Assembly (NCBI GenBank): GCA_965662485.1
Contig: CBFIIL010000057.1
Location: forward strand, 1-6,646
Direction of reading: 5' to 3'
Length of the DNA: 6,646 bases
Source: UBA3537 sp965662485
Lineage (GTDB): Bacteria > Bacteroidota > Bacteroidia > Flavobacteriales > Flavobacteriaceae
Part shown: positions 1 to 5,961 of the stretch, one piece after another
Layout of the letters: every line of letters begins with the position of its first letter
How positions within the stretch are numbered: the stretch's first letter is position 1
Program-made: the position numbers and the translations under genes
The notes under the pieces: generated by a model
The model's input: only the letters and a program-made list of their open reading frames with translations
What the model was told of the DNA's origin: nothing
Database searches by the model: none

Positions 1-131
1 ACACTAAACGTACTGTCCTTTGCAACAAAATTGACCAGCCCTTTGCCGAAAGAAGTATCGCTAATTTCTTGAGCTTGTAGATTGAAATTGATAATTAAAG
101 TTACAATTAAGAATAATAATTTGTTGTTCAT
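1..131 (-). CDS. Outer-membrane porin, OprP/OprO-like, N-terminal fragment (partial)
   Basis: Only the first 43 codons are inside the window; the gene runs off the left edge. Reading leftward from the ATG at 131, the product starts with Met-Asn-Asn-Lys, then a hydrophobic stretch (about residues 5-17) and a Leu-Gln-Ala site that should be cut before Gln21, so a Sec signal peptide is clear. The mature start, with FGKGLVNFVAKDSTFS at residues 28-43, resembles the N-termini of flavobacterial porins annotated as phosphate-selective porin O/P, which continue into a beta-barrel in the outer membrane. That family name is my inference from a short piece; export is well supported, substrate specificity is not. 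It is transcribed divergently from dgt and has a good -7 box 27 bases upstream. No Shine-Dalgarno sequence is seen; the leader is A-rich, as usual in this phylum. Confidence 0.6.
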   Translation of the reverse strand, partial: MNNKLLFLIVTLIINFNLQAQEISDTSFGKGLVNFVAKDSTFS

Positions 132-158
132 TTTTTTGATATTAGTTTTTTATAGTTG

Positions 159-166
159 CAAAATTA
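159..166 (-). promoter_or_regulatory. Candidate -7 promoter box for the porin gene
   Basis: On the minus strand the bases read TAATTTTG, a full match to the Bacteroidota -7 consensus TAnnTTTG. It lies 27 bases before the porin ATG, giving a predicted leader of a little over 20 bases. No TTG/TTTG -33 element is seen at the usual 17-23 base spacing, so the call rests on one element. Confidence 0.45.
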
Positions 167-218
167 CATTGGATTTCATTGTTCATTCGTATAAAAATCT
201 TTACATAACCATTATTTT

Positions 219-271
219 AATGTTACCAGAATCAGTCAAAACAATTTTTTTCGTAACATTTACTTAACATT
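219..271. repeat. TAACATT repeat cluster upstream of dgt
   Basis: The heptamer TAACATT occurs at 254-260 and 265-271 on the plus strand, 11 bp apart and so on the same helix face, and inverted at 219-225. The outer pair extends to an 8-bp perfect inverted repeat, AATGTTAC at 219-226 with GTAACATT at 253-260, separated by 26 bp. The cluster ends 10 bp before the candidate dgt -7 box and lies upstream of the porin promoter, a plausible place for an operator serving either gene. The AT-rich context makes chance a real alternative. Confidence 0.3.
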
Positions 272-280
272 GAAAATTAC

Positions 281-288
281 TATCTTGC
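281..288 (+). promoter_or_regulatory. Imperfect -7 promoter box for dgt
   Basis: TATCTTGC resembles the common flavobacterial form TATCTTTGC with one T missing. It ends four bases before the ATG at 293. If used, transcription would begin at or very near that ATG, giving a leaderless message, or a leader of about a dozen bases if translation starts at the second in-frame ATG (305). No -33 element is evident. Confidence 0.35.
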
Positions 289-292
289 ACAT

Positions 293-1645
293 ATGAGTAA
301 TAGCATGAATTGGGAACAATTATTATCCTTAAAACGACAAGGGGATACCAACAAGCGCTTGCGTAACGAACAAGACGAAACACGATTGGGATTTGATGTC
401 GATTACGACCGCATTATTTTTTCTACAGAATTTAGAAGCCTACAAGACAAGACTCAGGTTATACCTCTTTCATCTACCGACTTTGTACATACACGTCTGA
501 CGCATAGTCTAGAAGTGAGTGTTGTGGCGCGGTCATTAGGAAGAAAAGCGGGCGTAAAAATTTTAGATAAACACCCAGCTTTACAAGAAATACATGGCTA
601 TAAACCTAATGATTTTGGGACTATTGTTGCCGCAGCGGCATTAGCACACGATATTGGAAACCCTCCCTTTGGCCACTCTGGAGAAAAAGCCATTGGGCAT
701 TTTTTTAAACACGGTGCTGGACAACATTTTAAAACAGAACTAACCCCCAAACAATATCAAGATTTATGCGATTTTGAAGGCAATGCCAATGGGTTTAAAA
801 TTTTAACTCAAGATTTGGAAGGTCAACCTGGGGGTTTACGCCTGAGCTATGCGACTCTTGGCGCTTTTACAAAATATCCAAAAGCTTCGCTGCCCAAAAA
901 GCCAACCCCACATATTGCTTCAAAAAAGTATGGGTTTTTTCAAAGTGAAGAAAGTATATTTTTGGAAGTCGCAAAAGAACTAGGACTTTTAAAAATAAAC
1001 CCTAATGACCATCAATTTGTAAGACACCCGCTAACGTATTTGGTTGAAGCCGCAGATGATATTTGCTATACAATTATTGATTTTGAAGATGGAATTAATT
1101 TAGGTCTTATTGAAGAGGAATTTGCGCTAGAATATTTAATTAACCTAGTTAGAGACAGCATTCAAACCAAAAAATATAACGCGCTTCCAACAACACAAGC
1201 AAGAGTAAGTTATTTAAGAGCTTTGGCTATTGGAACTCTAATAGATGACGCCGTAGCTGTTTTTATAAAAAATGAAACTGCAATTTTAAATGGAACTTTT
1301 GATGTTTCACTACTAGAAAAAAGTAAATACCAAGCTCAAATAAATGACATTATAAAATTGAGTATAGAGCGAATTTACAATTCACAAGAAGTTATCGACA
1401 AAGAAATATCTGGTTTTGAAATTATCAATGAATTGCTTTTACGTTTTACAACAGCGGTCAATAATTGTTATGAAAACAAAGCGAGCAGTTACGATAAATT
1501 ATTAATTAAATCACTTCCTAAAGACATGGAACTTCAGCACCAGAAGTTGTATAACCGTTTGATGGGAGTGTGTTCTATGGTCGCCTCCTATTCCGATAGT
1601 AAAGCAGTGTTGATGTATAAAAAACTCAAGGGGTTGACGTTCTAA
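293..1645 (+). CDS. dgt: Deoxynucleoside triphosphate triphosphohydrolase (dGTPase family)
   Basis: A cytosolic HD-superfamily enzyme that splits dNTPs, classically dGTP, into the deoxynucleoside and tripolyphosphate, so helping to set nucleotide pools. The 450 residues show the family signature in order: the YDRIIFSTEFRSLQDKTQV block (38-56), His71 in THSLE, the HD pair His119-Asp120 in ALAHDIGNPPFGH, His128 and Glu131 in GHSGE, and Asp255/Asp256 in EAADDICY. His71, His119, Asp120 and one of the two Asp are the expected metal ligands. The length is somewhat below the roughly 500 residues of E. coli Dgt. The start is uncertain: the ATG at 293 is the longest choice, but many flavobacterial relatives begin at the equivalent of Met5 (305, MNWEQLLSLKR). 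The stop codon overlaps the dxs stop on the other strand. Substrate preference (dGTP or any dNTP) cannot be read from sequence; the family assignment is secure. Confidence 0.95.
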   Translation: MSNSMNWEQLLSLKRQGDTNKRLRNEQDETRLGFDVDYDRIIFSTEFRSLQDKTQVIPLSSTDFVHTRLTHSLEVSVVARSLGRKAGVKILDKHPALQEIHGYKPNDFGTIVAAAALAHDIGNPPFGHSGEKAIGHFFKHGAGQHFKTELTPKQYQDLCDFEGNANGFKILTQDLEGQPGGLRLSYATLGAFTKYPKASLPKKPTPHIASKKYGFFQSEESIFLEVAKELGLLKINPNDHQFVRHPLTYLVEAADDICYTIIDFEDGINLGLIEEEFALEYLINLVRDSIQTKKYNALPTTQARVSYLRALAIGTLIDDAVAVFIKNETAILNGTFDVSLLEKSKYQAQINDIIKLSIERIYNSQEVIDKEISGFEIINELLLRFTTAVNNCYENKASSYDKLLIKSLPKDMELQHQKLYNRLMGVCSMVASYSDSKAVLMYKKLKGLTF

Positions 1646-1658
1646 AGGGTTTTTAGAA
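1640..1658. repeat. 7-bp inverted repeat across the dgt/dxs stop codons
   Basis: TTCTAAA (1640-1646) pairs with TTTAGAA (1652-1658) around a 5-base loop. The left arm contains both stop codons: TAA of dgt (1643-1645) and TAG of dxs (1644-1642 on the minus strand). The hairpin is AT-rich and has no T-run after it on either strand, so it is at best a weak bidirectional terminator or a 3'-end stabiliser. Confidence 0.3.
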
Positions 1659-3393
1659 AAACTCTTAGTGTATCATCATCAAGTCCTAGCTGTTTTTGCA
1701 GTTCCTTAGTGGTACCATGTTCTATAAATTCATCTGGAATGCCTTTAATATAAATTGTATTTTTAAAATTATGCTGCGCTGCAAACTCCAAAACAGCACT
1801 TCCAAATCCCCCACGAATTATCCCATTTTCTACGGTTACAATGGTAGAGTAATTTTTAAAAATATCTTTTAATAAGCGTTTATCAAGGGGTTTTATAAAA
1901 CGTATATCAAAATGAGCGATTTCTAAGTTTTCAATAGCATTTTGAACATTATTTGCAATAGCACCTACAGAAAGAACTGCAATTTTTTGCCCCTCTTGAA
2001 GTTGTACTCCTGTTCCAATTGAAATAGACTTAAACTCCTGTTTCCAATCCAAAATCTTGCCACGCCCTCTTGGATAACGAATGGCGATAGGATGTTCCAA
2101 TCCTTGCTGCGCCGTATACATAATATTTCTAAGTTCAATTTCATTTCTAGGGGCAACAATAATTAGATTAGGAATACAACGCAAATAGGCAATATCAAAA
2201 ATACCATGGTGTGTAGCTCCATCTTGACCAACAAGTCCGGCACGGTCCAAACAAAATATGACAGGTAAATTTTGTAAAGCAACATCGTGAATCACTTGAT
2301 CATAAGCACGTTGTAAAAACGTGGAATATATGGCACAAAAAGGAACTAAGCCTTGTGTAGCCATACCAGCAGCCAGAGTGACAGCATGTTGTTCGGCGAT
2401 TCCAACATCAAAAGCACGTTTTGGAAAAGCTTCCATCATAAATTTTAAAGAACTTCCGGTTGGCATAGCAGGGGTAATTCCTACAATATTTTTATTTTCT
2501 GTGGCGAGTTCTACAAGAGTTTTTCCAAATACGTCCTGAAACTTAGGCGGAAGATGCGTTTTATCAGACGGAATTAAATCTCCAGTTTTGGCATTAAATT
2601 TTCCAGGAGCGTGGTAGACCACTTGATTGTCTTCGGCTTGTTTTAGACCCTTCCCTTTGGTAGTAATCACATGCAAAAATTTTGGACCTTCAACTTTTTT
2701 TAGACGCTCCAATTCTCGTACTAAAGCGTTGAGGTCATGCCCGTCAATAGGGCCAGAATATTCAAAGTTGAGTGCTTCAAAAATATTATCTTCCTTCTGT
2801 TGTCCTTTTTTGACATTGGTCAAATATTGTTTGAGTGCCCCTACACTTGGATCAATTCCAATGGCATTATCATTTAAAATCACCAACAAATTGGCATTGG
2901 TAACGCCTGCATGATTTAAACCTTCAAAAGCCATTCCGCCAGCAATAGAAGCATCTCCAATGATTGCAATATGGTGTTTTTGAAGTCCTTTGAGTTGACT
3001 CGCAATGGCCATTCCTAGTGCCGCAGAAATAGACGTTGAAGCATGGCCAGTTCCAAAGGTGTCAAAAGGACTTTCACTGCGTTTTGGAAATCCACTAAGT
3101 CCGCCATATTGCCTGTTGGTGTGAAATTCTGCCTTGCGTCCAGTCAAAATTTTATGACCATAGGCCTGATGGCCTACGTCCCAAATGAGTTGATCATCGG
3201 GTGTTTGAAAAACATAATGTAATGCAATAGTGAGTTCTACCACCCCCAAACTTGCGCCTAAATGGCCTTCTTTGGAGGCCACTATTTTTATAATGAAATT
3301 TCTTAATTCTTGTGCAAGCATTGGCAACTCTTCAACTCGAAGCGCCCTTAAGTCTTTTGGATGATTGATATGGTCAATTAATTTCTTTTGCAC
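1642..3393 (-). CDS. dxs: 1-deoxy-D-xylulose-5-phosphate synthase
   Basis: A thiamine-diphosphate enzyme that condenses pyruvate with glyceraldehyde-3-phosphate, the first and flux-setting step of the MEP route to isoprenoids and a source of thiamine and pyridoxal precursors. Numbered from the GTG at 3393 (583 residues): His44 in EGHLGASLG; the cofactor and Mg motif from 146 (Gly-Asp-Ala-Ser) to the Asn-Asp-Asn at 174-176; the pyrimidine-binding domain from about 283 with Glu334 in DVGIAEQHAV, the cofactor-activating glutamate; the DGATHHG loop with His395/His396; YPRG with Arg442, expected to bind substrate phosphate; and a transketolase C-terminal domain from about 460. All three domains are complete. 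No in-frame ATG precedes residue 25, so the start is GTG 3393 or TTG 3408 (588 residues). I prefer GTG because the -7 box overlaps the first codons after the TTG and because relatives begin just before the INxPxDLR block. It is divergent from tadA and convergent with dgt. Confidence 0.96.
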   Translation of the reverse strand: MQKKLIDHINHPKDLRALRVEELPMLAQELRNFIIKIVASKEGHLGASLGVVELTIALHYVFQTPDDQLIWDVGHQAYGHKILTGRKAEFHTNRQYGGLSGFPKRSESPFDTFGTGHASTSISAALGMAIASQLKGLQKHHIAIIGDASIAGGMAFEGLNHAGVTNANLLVILNDNAIGIDPSVGALKQYLTNVKKGQQKEDNIFEALNFEYSGPIDGHDLNALVRELERLKKVEGPKFLHVITTKGKGLKQAEDNQVVYHAPGKFNAKTGDLIPSDKTHLPPKFQDVFGKTLVELATENKNIVGITPAMPTGSSLKFMMEAFPKRAFDVGIAEQHAVTLAAGMATQGLVPFCAIYSTFLQRAYDQVIHDVALQNLPVIFCLDRAGLVGQDGATHHGIFDIAYLRCIPNLIIVAPRNEIELRNIMYTAQQGLEHPIAIRYPRGRGKILDWKQEFKSISIGTGVQLQEGQKIAVLSVGAIANNVQNAIENLEIAHFDIRFIKPLDKRLLKDIFKNYSTIVTVENGIIRGGFGSAVLEFAAQHNFKNTIYIKGIPDEFIEHGTTKELQKQLGLDDDTLRVFLKTL

Positions 3394-3397
3394 ATTA

Positions 3398-3405
3398 CAA
3401 AAATA
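3398..3405 (-). promoter_or_regulatory. -7 promoter box for dxs
   Basis: The minus strand reads TATTTTTG, a full match to TAnnTTTG, exactly four bases before the GTG at 3393. The predicted transcription start falls on or next to that codon, which favours GTG over the upstream TTG and points to a leaderless or nearly leaderless mRNA. No -33 TTG is seen at the expected distance. Confidence 0.5.
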
Positions 3406-3419
3406 CAAGTTTGAAATTG

Positions 3420-3427
3420 TATTTTTG
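3420..3427 (+). promoter_or_regulatory. -7 promoter box for tadA
   Basis: TATTTTTG is a full match to TAnnTTTG and ends four bases before the tadA ATG at 3432. No TTG is found at -33 spacing; that region is occupied by the opposing dxs box. Transcription from here would start at or beside the ATG. Confidence 0.5.
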
Positions 3428-3431
3428 ACAT

Positions 3432-3881
3432 ATGGAACTACAATTTGATGATGCCTATTTTATGAAAAAAGCCTTAATCGAAGCAGCACATGCTTTTGAT
3501 CGAGGTGAAGTGCCTGTTGGTGCTGTTGTGGTGGTCGAAAACCAAATTATTGCTCGAGCGCATAATTTGACTGAACTCCTAAATGATGTGACTGCCCATG
3601 CTGAAATGCAAGCCATTACTGCTGCTTCTAACTATTTAGGTGGAAAATTTTTACACAATTGTACACTATACGTTACTTTGGAACCTTGCCAAATGTGTGC
3701 TGGTGCCCTCTATTGGAGTCAAATTTCTAGAGTCGTCTATGGTGCCAAAGACCAAGAACGAGGGTTTACAACAATGGGAACCACATTACACCCAAAAACA
3801 AAAGTTGCTGGGGGGCTATTAGCCGATGAGGCTTCAGAGTTATTAAAACGCTTTTTTATCCAAAAACGTAATTTGAATTAA
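3432..3881 (+). CDS. tadA: tRNA-specific adenosine deaminase (A34 to inosine)
   Basis: A zinc-dependent cytidine/deoxycytidylate deaminase-fold enzyme that converts the wobble adenosine A34 of tRNA-Arg(ACG) to inosine, so one tRNA can read CGU, CGC and CGA. It is usually essential in bacteria. At 149 residues it has the normal length. The zinc site is complete: His56 and catalytic Glu58 in TAHAEMQAI, then Cys86 and Cys89 in TLEPCQMC. EVPVGAVVVV (26-35), the AHNLTELLNDVTAHAE block (43-58, with Asn45) and the C-terminal helix around ASELLKRFF (134-142) fit TadA rather than guanine or cytidine deaminases. The ATG at 3432 matches the usual flavobacterial start, with the FDDAYFMKKAL block right after it; Met11 would trim conserved residues. 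It is divergent from dxs through a 38-bp shared region and converges with the small membrane-protein gene 8 bp downstream. Confidence 0.95.
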   Translation: MELQFDDAYFMKKALIEAAHAFDRGEVPVGAVVVVENQIIARAHNLTELLNDVTAHAEMQAITAASNYLGGKFLHNCTLYVTLEPCQMCAGALYWSQISRVVYGAKDQERGFTTMGTTLHPKTKVAGGLLADEASELLKRFFIQKRNLN

Positions 3882-3898
3882 TTTAAAGTTTATTCAAA
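3872..3898. repeat. 7-bp inverted repeat at the convergent end of tadA and the small gene
   Basis: TTTGAAT (3872-3878) pairs with ATTCAAA (3892-3898) across a 13-base loop that contains the TAA of tadA (3879-3881) and most of the stop of the leftward gene (3892-3890), whose first base is in the right arm. It is AT-only apart from one pair and has no strong T-tail, so it is a weak candidate for a shared transcription end. Confidence 0.25.
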
Positions 3899-4150
3899 AT
3901 CTCTCATTTTATCAAGATTTTCTTTGGTGAGCATATAATCCGAGGCCTTTTTATCTTTCCAATGGTAATAGGAAAATAAAGGGAAAACAATAAAAAACAA
4001 ACCAACAACGCCAAAGCCAATGAGTTTTTTGGAAAGAGCTATGTCTTGGGCTTTTGTGATGGCATTTGTAGTATGCGAATCTGGGACACAAAATCCCAAA
4101 ATGATACTTCCTATGGCACAAATGAAAAGAAACCAAATAAGGTATTTCAT
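3890..4150 (-). CDS. Small two-helix membrane protein of unknown function
   Basis: An 86-residue protein that I cannot assign to a named family. It has two hydrophobic helices, about residues 3-21 and 42-61, joined by a polar loop (22-41) rich in Thr, Asn and Ala. After helix two come a basic patch (HWKDKK, 63-68) and a polar tail with DYMLTKENLDKMRDFE (71-86). The basic patch suggests both ends are cytoplasmic. Helix one could be read as a signal peptide, but there is no clear cleavage site and no lipobox with a following lipidation Cys. The start lies 12 bases after the aspS stop on the same strand, so it is very probably co-transcribed with aspS. That it is real is supported by the tight operon spacing, the non-random composition and the fit between two known genes. 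I recall similar small proteins annotated as hypothetical in flavobacteria, but could not check. Confidence 0.75.
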   Translation of the reverse strand: MKYLIWFLFICAIGSIILGFCVPDSHTTNAITKAQDIALSKKLIGFGVVGLFFIVFPLFSYYHWKDKKASDYMLTKENLDKMRDFE

Positions 4151-4162
4151 TGTATAGAATTA

Positions 4163-5908
4163 TTATTTTGTTCTCAGCCCCAATTCATCCAACTGATTAT
4201 TGTCAATAGGTGCAGGTGCATCAATCATTACATCTCTACCAGAATTGTTTTTTGGAAACGCAATAAAGTCACGAATGGTTTCTTGACCACCCAAAATGGC
4301 TACCAACCGATCTAACCCAAAAGCAATACCACCATGAGGTGGCGCACCATATTCAAAGGCATTCATTAAAAACCCAAATTGGGCTTTGGCTTCTTCTTTG
4401 GTGAACCCTAAATGATCAAACATTAGTGCTTGTGTTTGTTTATCGTGTATTCGAATAGAACCTCCACCAATTTCGTTGCCATTAAGGACAAGATCGTAGG
4501 CATTGGCTTTAACGTCTCCTGGTTTGGAATCTAGTAATTCTATCTGACCGGGCTTAGTCGAAGTAAACGGATGGTGCATAGCATGATAACGTTCTGTATC
4601 TTCATCCCATTCTAATAAAGGAAAATCCACGACCCATAGGGGTGCAAACTCATCGGGTTTTCTTAACCCTAAACGTTCTGCCATTTCCATTCGTAATGCA
4701 CTTAGTTGTGCGCGGACTTTATTGGTTTCTCCAGAGAGTACACAAATAAGGTCGCCAGCTTTTGCATTTGTTACTTTTGCCCAGTTAGCCAAATCGTTTT
4801 GGTCATAAAATTTATCGACAGAAGATTTATAAGTGCCATCTTCATTACAACGTACATAAACCATTCCAAGAGCGCCAATTTGTGGTCGTTTGACCCAATC
4901 GATGAGTTTGTCTATTTTTTTTCTAGAATAAGTATTACCTCCGGGAACAGCAATACCTACAACCAATTCTGCCGAGTTGAACACCTTAAAATCTTTGTGT
5001 TGCGCGGCTTTGTTAAGCTCGCCAAACTCCATCCCAAAACGAATATCCGGTTTGTCGTTTCCATAACGTTTCATGGCCTCATCAAAGGTCATTCTTGGAA
5101 ATTCTGATATTTCAATACCGTTTATTTCTTTTAATAAATGACGTGTTAAACCTTCAAAAGTATTTAAAACGTCTTCTTGCTCTACAAAGGCCATTTCGCA
5201 GTCAATTTGCGTAAATTCTGGTTGACGATCGGCACGTAAATCTTCATCTCTGAAGCATTTTACAATTTGAAAATATTTGTCCATTCCTCCAACCATCAAT
5301 AGTTGTTTGAATGTTTGTGGCGATTGTGGTAGCGCATAAAATTGCCCTTCATTCATTCGGCTAGGCACTACAAAATCTCTTGCGCCTTCAGGAGTAGATT
5401 TTATTAAATAAGGGGTTTCAACTTCGATAAAATCTTTTGAAGACAAATAATTTCGAACTTCTTGAGTGACTTTGTGTCTAAAAATTAAGTTGTTTTTGAC
5501 AGGGTTTCGGCGAATATCCAAATAGCGGTATTTCATACGAAGTTCTTCGCCACCGTCTGTATTGTCTTCAATGGTGAAAGGCGGTATTTCTGCTTGATTT
5601 AGAACCTCAAGAGATTCTACCAAAATTTCGATATCTCCAGTTTCAATATTTGGGTTTTTTGAAGCACGCTCAATAACCGTTCCTGTAACTTGAATCACAT
5701 ATTCGCGACCTAAATTTCTAGCCAATTCCATCAATTTTTCGTCGGTACGATCGGTATCAAAAACGAGTTGAGTGATACCATAGCGGTCACGTAAATCTAC
5801 CCATGCCACAAATCCTTTGTCTCTAGATTTTTGAACCCAACCAGAGAGGGTTACTTTTTTATTGATGTGTGATGCTCTTAGCTCACCGCAATGATGCGTT
5901 CTGTACAT
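4163..5908 (-). CDS. aspS: Aspartyl-tRNA synthetase (bacterial type)
   Basis: A class II synthetase that charges tRNA-Asp with aspartate; cytosolic and essential. The 581 residues show the full bacterial layout: an N-terminal OB-fold anticodon-binding domain (about 1-105, with GWVQKSRDKGFVAWVDLRD at 23-41), class II motif 1 around FIEVETPYL (160-168), the aspartate loop QSPQ (195-198), motif 2 FRDEDLRADRQPEF (219-232), the bacterial GAD insertion (about 290-410), MHHPFTS (444-450), and motif 3 GLDRLVAIL with Arg534. The position equal to Leu30 of E. coli is Lys31 here, not the His reported in many non-discriminating enzymes. That hints at a tRNA-Asp-specific enzyme, though gatCAB and asnS elsewhere in the genome would decide. 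The gene ends with tandem TAA codons, and the small membrane gene follows 12 bp later. Upstream is the RND gene on the same strand, 53 bp away, and a separate promoter box lies between them. Confidence 0.97.
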   Translation of the reverse strand: MYRTHHCGELRASHINKKVTLSGWVQKSRDKGFVAWVDLRDRYGITQLVFDTDRTDEKLMELARNLGREYVIQVTGTVIERASKNPNIETGDIEILVESLEVLNQAEIPPFTIEDNTDGGEELRMKYRYLDIRRNPVKNNLIFRHKVTQEVRNYLSSKDFIEVETPYLIKSTPEGARDFVVPSRMNEGQFYALPQSPQTFKQLLMVGGMDKYFQIVKCFRDEDLRADRQPEFTQIDCEMAFVEQEDVLNTFEGLTRHLLKEINGIEISEFPRMTFDEAMKRYGNDKPDIRFGMEFGELNKAAQHKDFKVFNSAELVVGIAVPGGNTYSRKKIDKLIDWVKRPQIGALGMVYVRCNEDGTYKSSVDKFYDQNDLANWAKVTNAKAGDLICVLSGETNKVRAQLSALRMEMAERLGLRKPDEFAPLWVVDFPLLEWDEDTERYHAMHHPFTSTKPGQIELLDSKPGDVKANAYDLVLNGNEIGGGSIRIHDKQTQALMFDHLGFTKEEAKAQFGFLMNAFEYGAPPHGGIAFGLDRLVAILGGQETIRDFIAFPKNNSGRDVMIDAPAPIDNNQLDELGLRTK

Positions 5909-5926
5909 TTGACTTATTTAGTTGGA

Positions 5927-5934
5927 CAAATTTA
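5927..5934 (-). promoter_or_regulatory. -7 promoter box for aspS
   Basis: The minus strand reads TAAATTTG, a full match to TAnnTTTG, 18 bases before the aspS ATG. This gives a short leader of about 14 bases, so aspS need not depend on read-through from the RND gene. No -33 TTG is seen at normal spacing. The leader between box and ATG contains no Shine-Dalgarno sequence. Confidence 0.45.
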
Positions 5935-5961
5935 ACATTATTATATTAAAAGATTAGGCAT

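Larger units (their letters stand above)
3398..3427. repeat. 11-bp perfect inverted repeat holding the divergent dxs and tadA promoters
   Basis: CAAAAATACAA (3398-3408) is the exact reverse complement of TTGTATTTTTG (3417-3427); the spacer is 8 bp. Each arm contains one TATTTTTG box facing outward. The symmetry axis (between 3412 and 3413) also relates the two start codons: GTG at 3393-3391 and ATG at 3432-3434 lie at mirror positions, each four bases beyond its box. With 14 bp between the boxes, two polymerases could hardly bind together. The repeat could also be an operator for a dimeric regulator. Confidence 0.6.

Noticed and set aside
151..158. TATAGTTG on the plus strand as a dgt promoter
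   Set aside because: It mismatches TAnnTTTG at one fixed base, lies 134 bases before the dgt ATG, and abuts the better-matching porin box on the other strand.
82..267. Open frame of 61 codons on the plus strand
   Set aside because: It starts inside the porin coding region on the opposite strand and runs through AT-rich control DNA; hydrophobic composition from T-rich codons, no recognisable family, no convincing start signal.
293..1645. Dgt as part of an anti-phage defence system
   Set aside because: dNTP-depleting dGTPases are known in defence, but here the gene is flanked by housekeeping genes with no toxin, nuclease, integrase or other defence gene, and it resembles the ordinary chromosomal enzyme.
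2321..2914. Two open frames (72 and 95 codons) on the plus strand inside dxs
   Set aside because: Both are antisense to well-conserved DXS sequence and encode low-complexity, Ser/Ala/Phe-rich products typical of shadow frames.
3394..3431. A thiamine (TPP) riboswitch controlling dxs
   Set aside because: Only 38 bp separate the start codons and the promoter box ends four bases before the dxs GTG, leaving no leader that could fold into an aptamer.
4706..5107. 133-codon open frame on the plus strand inside aspS
   Set aside because: Antisense to the conserved AspRS GAD region; its composition (Ile, Phe, Cys, Ser) is that of a reverse-complement shadow.
5935..5961. A terminator between the RND gene and aspS
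   Set aside because: The 27 bases are AT-rich but hold no stable hairpin followed by a T-run on the minus strand; read-through into aspS cannot be excluded.
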